Assembly (NCBI GenBank): GCA_937928335.1
Contig: CALFWN010000163.1
Span: 1-5,927, forward strand
DNA length: 5,927 bases
Direction: 5' to 3'
DNA from: an uncultured Litoreibacter sp.
GTDB lineage: Bacteria; Pseudomonadota; Alphaproteobacteria; Rhodobacterales; Rhodobacteraceae
Every line of letters starts with the position of its first letter. Positions within the stretch are counted from its first letter, which is position 1. The notes beneath the pieces were generated by a model. The model did not search any database, was not told where the DNA came from, and worked only from the letters and a program-made list of their open reading frames with translations. Below are positions 5,008-5,927 of this stretch, in pieces. Made by a program: the position numbers and the translations under genes.

Positions 5008-5913
5008 ATGATCGCCCTGACCCTTCCCTTCCCCGATATCGGACCCAATATTTTCGCCTTCGAGGTGATGGGCCGCGAGATCGCGCTGCGCTGGTACGCC
5101 ATGTCCTATATCGTGGGCATTGTCATTGGCTGGTGGATGGGCACAAGGCTGCTGAAGCGCGAGGTCGCCTGGCCCCGCAATGAGGCCCCGATGACCTCCG
5201 AGGCGCTGTCGGACCTGATCACCTGGATCATTCTGGGGGTGGTGCTGGGCGGGCGGCTGGGCTTTGTGCTGTTCTACCAGCCTGCCTATTATGCCCAGAA
5301 CCCGGGCGAGATCCTGCAAATCTGGCAAGGCGGCATGTCCTTTCACGGCGGCGCTCTGGGCGTTTTGCTGGCCGGGCTGGTCTTTTGCTGGCGCAACCGC
5401 ATCTCGCCGCTCAGCACGGGCGATCTGATCGTGGTCTGCACACCCCCCGCCCTGCTGCTGGGCCGGCTGGCCAATTTCATCAATGCCGAGCTGTGGGGCC
5501 GTCCGACCGATGTGCCATGGGCGGTGATTTTTCCCGGTCAGCATGCGCAAGATTGCGGTCAGGCACTTGGCCAGCTTTGCGCGCGCCATCCGTCGCAATT
5601 ATACGAGGCGTTGCTGGAAGGGCTGATCCTTGGCGGCCTGCTGCTGTGGCTGGCCTGGCGCAGGAATGCGTTCAAAATGCCCGGGCTGATGTGTGGCACC
5701 TTTCTGGCGGGCTATGGCATTGCCCGGTCGTTGGTCGAATTTTTCCGCCAGCCCGACAGCCAGTTTCAATCGGTTGATAACCCGTTGGGTCTTGCCCTGC
5801 ATGTGGGCGGTTATGGGCTTACGATGGGGCAGATCCTGTCGCTGCCGATGATCGCAATTGGTCTTTGGCTGGTGCTGCGCGCGCGCCGCCAGATCGGCCT
5901 GCAAACCGCATGA
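5008..5913 (+). CDS. lgt: Prolipoprotein diacylglyceryl transferase Lgt
   Basis: Lgt transfers a diacylglyceryl group from phosphatidylglycerol to the lipobox cysteine of prolipoproteins, the first step of lipoprotein maturation in the inner membrane. The 301-residue protein has several hydrophobic segments, at about 27-46, 68-90, 114-127, 138-152, 203-217, 227-242 and 275-291. Signature residues are visible: LRWYAMSYIVGIVIGW at 27-42, GGRLGFVLFY at 81-90, His113 in MSFHGG (E. coli His103), GRLANFINAELWGRPT at 152-167 (Arg153 and Asn156 matching E. coli Arg143 and Asn146), HPSQLYEALLEG at 194-205, and YGIARSLVEFFRQPDSQF at 236-253. Length is normal. The ATG at 5008 gives the usual N-terminus (MIALTLPFPDIGPNIF); upstream codons in frame do not resemble the family. 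There is no useful ribosome site, as AGG at 5003-5005 is only two bases from the ATG. Confidence 0.97.
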   Translation: MIALTLPFPDIGPNIFAFEVMGREIALRWYAMSYIVGIVIGWWMGTRLLKREVAWPRNEAPMTSEALSDLITWIILGVVLGGRLGFVLFYQPAYYAQNPGEILQIWQGGMSFHGGALGVLLAGLVFCWRNRISPLSTGDLIVVCTPPALLLGRLANFINAELWGRPTDVPWAVIFPGQHAQDCGQALGQLCARHPSQLYEALLEGLILGGLLLWLAWRRNAFKMPGLMCGTFLAGYGIARSLVEFFRQPDSQFQSVDNPLGLALHVGGYGLTMGQILSLPMIAIGLWLVLRARRQIGLQTA

Positions 5914-5927
5914 GCCTTGCCGCCCAT
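5910..5927 (+). CDS. Start of a gene overlapping the lgt stop (runs off the window)
   Basis: An ATG at 5910 overlaps the lgt TGA as ATGA, the classic arrangement for translational coupling. Only six codons (MSLAAH) are visible, too few to identify the product. In Rhodobacterales lgt is, as I recall, often followed by a class I SAM-dependent methyltransferase of the MidA/NDUFAF7 type, and such a start would fit, but this is inferred from expected gene order. Confidence 0.45.

Overview
The window looks like ordinary chromosomal sequence from an alphaproteobacterium, most likely Rhodobacterales (Roseobacter/Rhodobacter group). The reasons are high GC content, strong GC bias at third codon positions, the form of the UbiK-type protein, and a divergent ubiK / lgt layout with a further gene overlapping the lgt stop, which I recall from that group. 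The taxonomic call comes from memory of family sequences, not from a search. I see no tRNA, rRNA, insertion sequence, CRISPR array or phage gene.

Layout. Positions 1-1944 (minus) hold a peptidyl-dipeptidase Dcp-like M3 metallopeptidase that lacks only its last residues at the window edge. Positions 1999-2793 (minus) hold a polar-amino-acid ABC permease, and 2809-3594 (minus) its secreted family-3 solute-binding protein. These three genes run the same way in the order binding protein, permease, peptidase, with gaps of 15 and 54 bases, so they are probably one transcript. No ATPase gene lies among them. Upstream, 3700-4062 (minus) is an HxlR-type winged-helix regulator, divergent from a MAPEG-family membrane protein at 4178-4579 (plus). 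Next, convergent to MAPEG, is a UbiK-family ubiquinone-biosynthesis accessory protein at 4651-4911 (minus). It is divergent from lgt, prolipoprotein diacylglyceryl transferase, at 5008-5913 (plus). A further gene starts at 5910, overlapping the lgt stop by ATGA, and leaves the window.

How the genes may work together. The binding protein and permease would import an amino acid or small polar compound using an ATPase encoded elsewhere. The peptidase would release dipeptides from peptides in the cytoplasm, so the left half has a nitrogen-scavenging flavour. The HxlR regulator probably controls its own gene and the divergent MAPEG gene. The right half is housekeeping: ubiquinone synthesis and lipoprotein maturation.

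No clearly new biological system is visible. The points most worth checking are in the non-coding DNA: a tandem 14-base repeat against the ribosome binding site of the binding-protein gene, a cluster of AGTAT/ATACT half-sites and a three-part GCCTGC/GCAAGGC/GCCTGC element between HxlR and MAPEG, and an lgt start with a consensus -35 box but no ribosome binding site. The missing ATPase and the single in-frame amber codon separating the binding protein from the permease are also noted.
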